From positions 496,001 to 560,000 of the forward strand of contig AP017968.1 of assembly GCA_002356455.1 (NCBI GenBank): a stretch of 64,000 nucleotides of DNA, in the 5' to 3' direction. Positions 61,306 through 64,000 of the stretch are shown here, one piece after another. The position numbers were made by a program, and so were the translations under genes. Positions within the stretch are counted from its first letter, which is position 1; each line of letters starts with the position of its first letter. The DNA is from Fusobacterium varium. Lineage in GTDB: Bacteria; Fusobacteriota; Fusobacteriia; Fusobacteriales; Fusobacteriaceae. The notes below the pieces were generated by a model. It did not search any database and was not told the DNA's origin. It saw nothing but the letters and a program-made list of their open reading frames with translations.

Positions 61306-62394
61306 ATGGACAATATTATTATGACTGTAGGGACTAGTCTTGTAGAAAATTATATAGCAAATAATCCCAAAAAAGAAAATATAACTAAAGAAGATATACT
61401 TGGGTATTATGAAAAAGAAAATATAGAGGATTTTAGAGATAGAAGATATGGAGCAGAAATAATAGCTCTTGAAAATCTTATGGAGAAAAAAATATTTTCT
61501 GGAAAAAGAATATTTTTAGTAATTCATGACACTATAAATGGAAAATTGGCTGGAGATGTTCTTGAAGAATTTATACTCAAAAAAAATATAGCAAAAGTAG
61601 TAGAAAAGAGAATTATTTATAACTTAAATAAAAGAAACCATAAAGAATTTAAAACTATTGGACTTAAAGGACTCACAGAAGAGATAAGTAATATAGTTAA
61701 TAAGATAGGAAATAGTTTAAATGTATGTGTATGTACAGTAGGAGGATATAAAGCTGAAATATTTCTTGTAGGACTTATGGCACAGCTTTTACATTTAAAG
61801 TCATATTTTATGTTTGATGAATTCAATGAAGTGACAGAAATATCACCTTTACCAATGAAAATTGATTATGATTTTTATTTAGAAAATAAAGAGTTTTTTA
61901 AATTGTTAGATAGAAAAGAAAAAGTTAAAGAATCTGAAATAAAAGATATTCTTAATAGAAACCCCCACTTAAAAAACTTTATAGAATTTGATGAAGAAGA
62001 TGGAGAAAAGTATGCTGAATTTTCTGCAATGGGAGAATTTTATATGAAAAGAATGACATCAACAAATAATCTTCCTTTAAGCACAAGCAAACATTCACCA
62101 GCAGATAAAGAAATGGAAGGAAGTATACAAGTAACAGATGAATTGGAAAATATAGTTAATTCATTAAAATGTTCTCCATATGTAGAAAAATTAAAAGTTG
62201 TATACTATAATCCTGATAGAAATATAGCCTTTTCTAAATTTTCGCTAGCACAAAATTACCATGAACAGATGATTGTAAGTTTAGAGTATAAATGCAGAAA
62301 AGGAGTAGCAGGAATAGATTTATATACAGTAGGAGGTACAGAAAAAGTAATGAAGTCATTACTTGCTTATTTTAATGAGAACTTTTTAGACTAA
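61306..62394 (+). CDS. Orphan CARF-domain protein (Cas_APE2256/TIGR02619-like)
   Basis: 362 residues from ATG 61306, chosen because GGAGGA lies 7 bases upstream; an ATG at 61291 overlaps that site. It begins M-D-N-I-I-M-T-V-G-T-S-L, the nucleotide-binding start of CARF domains. Near residue 146 it has V-C-V-C-T-V-G-G-Y-K-A-E, followed by F-M-F-D-E-F, the signature of the APE2256 group of CRISPR-associated proteins that bind cyclic oligoadenylate. The C-terminal 120 residues are a separate domain I cannot name. No cas genes or repeat array lie in the window. It may be a ring nuclease, a sensor or a defence effector. Confidence 0.72.
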   Translation: MDNIIMTVGTSLVENYIANNPKKENITKEDILGYYEKENIEDFRDRRYGAEIIALENLMEKKIFSGKRIFLVIHDTINGKLAGDVLEEFILKKNIAKVVEKRIIYNLNKRNHKEFKTIGLKGLTEEISNIVNKIGNSLNVCVCTVGGYKAEIFLVGLMAQLLHLKSYFMFDEFNEVTEISPLPMKIDYDFYLENKEFFKLLDRKEKVKESEIKDILNRNPHLKNFIEFDEEDGEKYAEFSAMGEFYMKRMTSTNNLPLSTSKHSPADKEMEGSIQVTDELENIVNSLKCSPYVEKLKVVYYNPDRNIAFSKFSLAQNYHEQMIVSLEYKCRKGVAGIDLYTVGGTEKVMKSLLAYFNENFLD

Positions 62395-62418
62395 ATATTA
62401 TTAATATATTGTTTATAT

Positions 62419-62446
62419 AAAGGCTGACATAGTTCAGCCTTTTTAT
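62419..62446 (+). terminator. Terminator after the CARF-type gene
   Basis: AAGGCTGA and TCAGCCTT form an 8-bp stem with a 6-base loop followed by TTTT. Confidence 0.85.
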
Positions 62447-62563
62447 AATTTATAAAATGTAGTATAATAAACAGAAGGACGTTTTGAAAATAATTAATAT
62501 TCAATTAAATTCAAAAGAAAAATATGGTATTATTTACATAGAAATTTAAAAGAGGTGGACATG

Positions 62564-63160
62564 ATGATTGTCGGTCTGACAGGTGGGATAGCAAGTGGAA
62601 AATCCACAGTAAGTAATTTTTTTAAAAAATTAGGTTTGGAAGTATTAGATGCTGATGGAATAGTAAAAGAGGTAAGTCAAAAGGAAGATACTATAAAAAA
62701 AATAGTAAAAGTTTTTGGAAAAAATATTCTTGATGGTAATGGAAAAATAATAAGAGAAAAATTAAGAAAAGAGGCTTTTGAAAATAGGGAATTATTAAAT
62801 AAATTAAATGAGATAATACATCCACAAGTAATAGAGATATTTGTGAAAAAGAAAAAAGAAACATCAGAAGACTCTATTGTTATTTTTGATATTCCACTTT
62901 TATATGAAGCTAAAATGGAAAATTTATGTGATAAGATAATTGTGGTATATATTAAAAGAGAGCAGCAAATAAAAAGAGTAATAGAAAGAGATAAAAATAC
63001 TAGAGAATTGGCAGAAAAAATAATAGATGCCCAAATGTCTTTAGAGGAAAAATCAAAAAGAGCAGATATTGTAATAAATAATAATAGTACATTGGAAGAT
63101 TTAAAAAATCAGGTAAATATGATATACTGTAATCTGCAAAAAATAAAAAATGTGAGGTAA
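62564..63160 (+). CDS. coaE: Dephospho-CoA kinase
   Basis: 198 residues from ATG 62564, preceded by AGAGGTGG at suitable spacing; GTG 62555 and ATG 62561 fall in or too near that site. It begins M-I-V-G-L-T-G-G-I-A-S-G-K-S-T with the P-loop. D-A-D-G-I-V near residue 31 and V-I-F-D-I-P-L-L-Y-E near 108 are also CoaE hallmarks. It catalyses the last step of coenzyme A synthesis. A U32 peptidase gene follows after 3 bases. Confidence 0.94.
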   Translation: MIVGLTGGIASGKSTVSNFFKKLGLEVLDADGIVKEVSQKEDTIKKIVKVFGKNILDGNGKIIREKLRKEAFENRELLNKLNEIIHPQVIEIFVKKKKETSEDSIVIFDIPLLYEAKMENLCDKIIVVYIKREQQIKRVIERDKNTRELAEKIIDAQMSLEEKSKRADIVINNNSTLEDLKNQVNMIYCNLQKIKNVR

Positions 63161-63163
63161 GTT

Positions 63164-64000
63164 ATGAAAATAGTAGCTCCAGCAGGAAATATGGAGAGGT
63201 TTTATGCTGCTGTAAAAGCAGGAGCCCAAGAAATATATATGGGATTAAAGGGATTTGGAGCAAGAAGAAATGCTGAAAATTTTACATTAGAAGAATACAA
63301 GGAAGCTCTCGATTATGCTCATAAAAGAGGAGTAAGAATATTTCTTACACTTAATACAATAATGATGGAAAAGGAAATGGATTTTCTTTATGAGAATTTG
63401 AAAGTGTTGTATGAACATGGTCTTGACGCTGTTATTGTTCAGGATTTAGGCTATTTTAGATATATGAAAGAAAATTTTCCAGATATGGAATATCATGGAA
63501 GTACTCAGATGACAGTAGGGAATCATGTAGAAGCTGAATATTTGAGAAAAATAGGATTTAAAAGAGTAGTTCTTCCTAGGGAAATGACATTTGAAGAGAT
63601 AAAAAAAATTAGAGAAAATACAAGCATAGAATTGGAAATATTTGTATCAGGGGCATTGTGTATATGTTATTCTGGAAACTGCTACATGAGTAGTTTTATA
63701 GGGAGCAGAAGTGGTAATAGGGGCATGTGTGCACAGCCTTGCAGAAAAGAATACGTTGACAGTAAGGGAAATAAAGGATATTTTTTAAGTCCTAAAGATC
63801 AGTTATTAGAATATGATGAAATTCAAAAGTTAAAAGATATAGGAATAGAAAGTATAAAAATAGAAGGAAGAATGAAAGATCCTAATTATGTATTTGAAAC
63901 TGTTGAATATTATTATCAAATGATAAATGAAAAAAAAGTAAAAGAAAGAGTATCTGAGATATTTAATAGAGGTTATGGTAAAGGATACTTTAATGGAGCT
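63164..64000 (+). CDS. U32-family peptidase, N-terminal part (runs off window)
   Basis: The first 279 codons are visible and the frame is open at the window end. M-K-I-V-A-P-A-G-N-M-E-R-F is the U32 start. The signature E-I-F-V-S-G-A-L-C-I-C-Y-S-G-N-C-Y-M-S-S lies near residue 163-182, followed by G-N-R-G-M-C-A-Q-P-C-R, the cysteines that in relatives such as RlhA/TrhP bind an iron-sulfur cluster. Members are either collagenase-type peptidases or tRNA/rRNA hydroxylation factors; the latter is likely for a full-length protein of this type. It starts 3 bases after coaE, so is co-transcribed. Confidence 0.9.
   Translation, partial: MKIVAPAGNMERFYAAVKAGAQEIYMGLKGFGARRNAENFTLEEYKEALDYAHKRGVRIFLTLNTIMMEKEMDFLYENLKVLYEHGLDAVIVQDLGYFRYMKENFPDMEYHGSTQMTVGNHVEAEYLRKIGFKRVVLPREMTFEEIKKIRENTSIELEIFVSGALCICYSGNCYMSSFIGSRSGNRGMCAQPCRKEYVDSKGNKGYFLSPKDQLLEYDEIQKLKDIGIESIKIEGRMKDPNYVFETVEYYYQMINEKKVKERVSEIFNRGYGKGYFNGA

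Noticed and set aside
61136-64000. CRISPR array near the CARF-type gene
   Set aside because: No regularly spaced direct repeats were seen on either side.

Overview
The window is a low-GC, gene-dense bacterial chromosome segment. The very strong A/T bias, heavy use of AGA, ATA and GGA codons, short AT-rich intergenic regions, ferredoxin-dependent 2-oxoacid metabolism, several amino-acid transporters and a Gram-negative-type chaperone/usher export locus together suggest a fusobacterium, probably of the Fusobacterium varium/ulcerans/mortiferum group. This is inferred from gene content and style; no rRNA or other marker is present, and I saw no tRNA gene.

Layout. 1-2.6 kb: the tail of a BKACE-type beta-keto acid cleavage enzyme, a DUF1537 four-carbon acid sugar kinase and a class II aldolase form one operon. 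2.9-4.3 kb: an IS91-like element whose transposase is broken by an in-frame TGA. 4.4-7.5 kb: an RpiR regulator, a tRNA-binding protein, proC and two small membrane proteins. 7.5-9.3 kb: an intact IS1182-family element. 9.3-20.8 kb: a DnaQ-like exonuclease, a 5'-nucleotidase lipoprotein with an ArsC/Spx-like protein, two tandem brnQ transporters, a CPA1 antiporter, DUF1846 and a P1 peptidase. 20.9-22.9 kb: marC, then a fluoride riboswitch with an overlapping terminator in front of a cation:proton antiporter. 23-27.3 kb: a HAD phosphatase, a MATE gene broken by TGA with a divergent MerR regulator and a textbook 19-bp-spacer MerR promoter, a stand-alone Hint-domain protein and a flavodoxin. 27.6-37.8 kb: an unusual membrane-sensor/LytTR pair, then a trans-sulfuration-family PLP enzyme, an MFS carrier, an OpuB-type ABC transporter and a four-subunit 2-oxoacid:ferredoxin oxidoreductase. 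These could together take up and ferment an amino acid through a 2-oxoacid to an acyl-CoA. 37.9-43.1 kb: VOC protein, MATE, two GNATs, a secreted FMN-binding-like protein and a 3-methyladenine glycosylase.

43.2-58 kb is the most unusual part: a cyclic-di-GMP island. A PAS-PAS-GGDEF cyclase lies next to a non-classical chaperone/usher fimbrial locus with three PapD-like chaperones, three pilin-like subunits, one larger two-domain putative adhesin, an usher and an exported MORN-repeat protein. The usher operon also encodes a peptide-type solute-binding protein and an HD-GYP phosphodiesterase with two periplasmic binding-protein domains. Two nearly identical c-di-GMP-I (GEMM) riboswitches, each behind a good promoter and each sharing its last aptamer strand with an intrinsic terminator, precede two of the fimbrial transcription units. 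A third unit has a perfect consensus promoter but no riboswitch. The simplest reading is a fimbria switched on by c-di-GMP, with a signal-sensing phosphodiesterase made from the same transcript giving negative feedback.

58-64 kb: an AzgA-type purine permease with adenine deaminase, an orphan CARF-type (Cas_APE2256-like) protein with no CRISPR array in view, coaE, and the start of a U32 peptidase that runs off the window.
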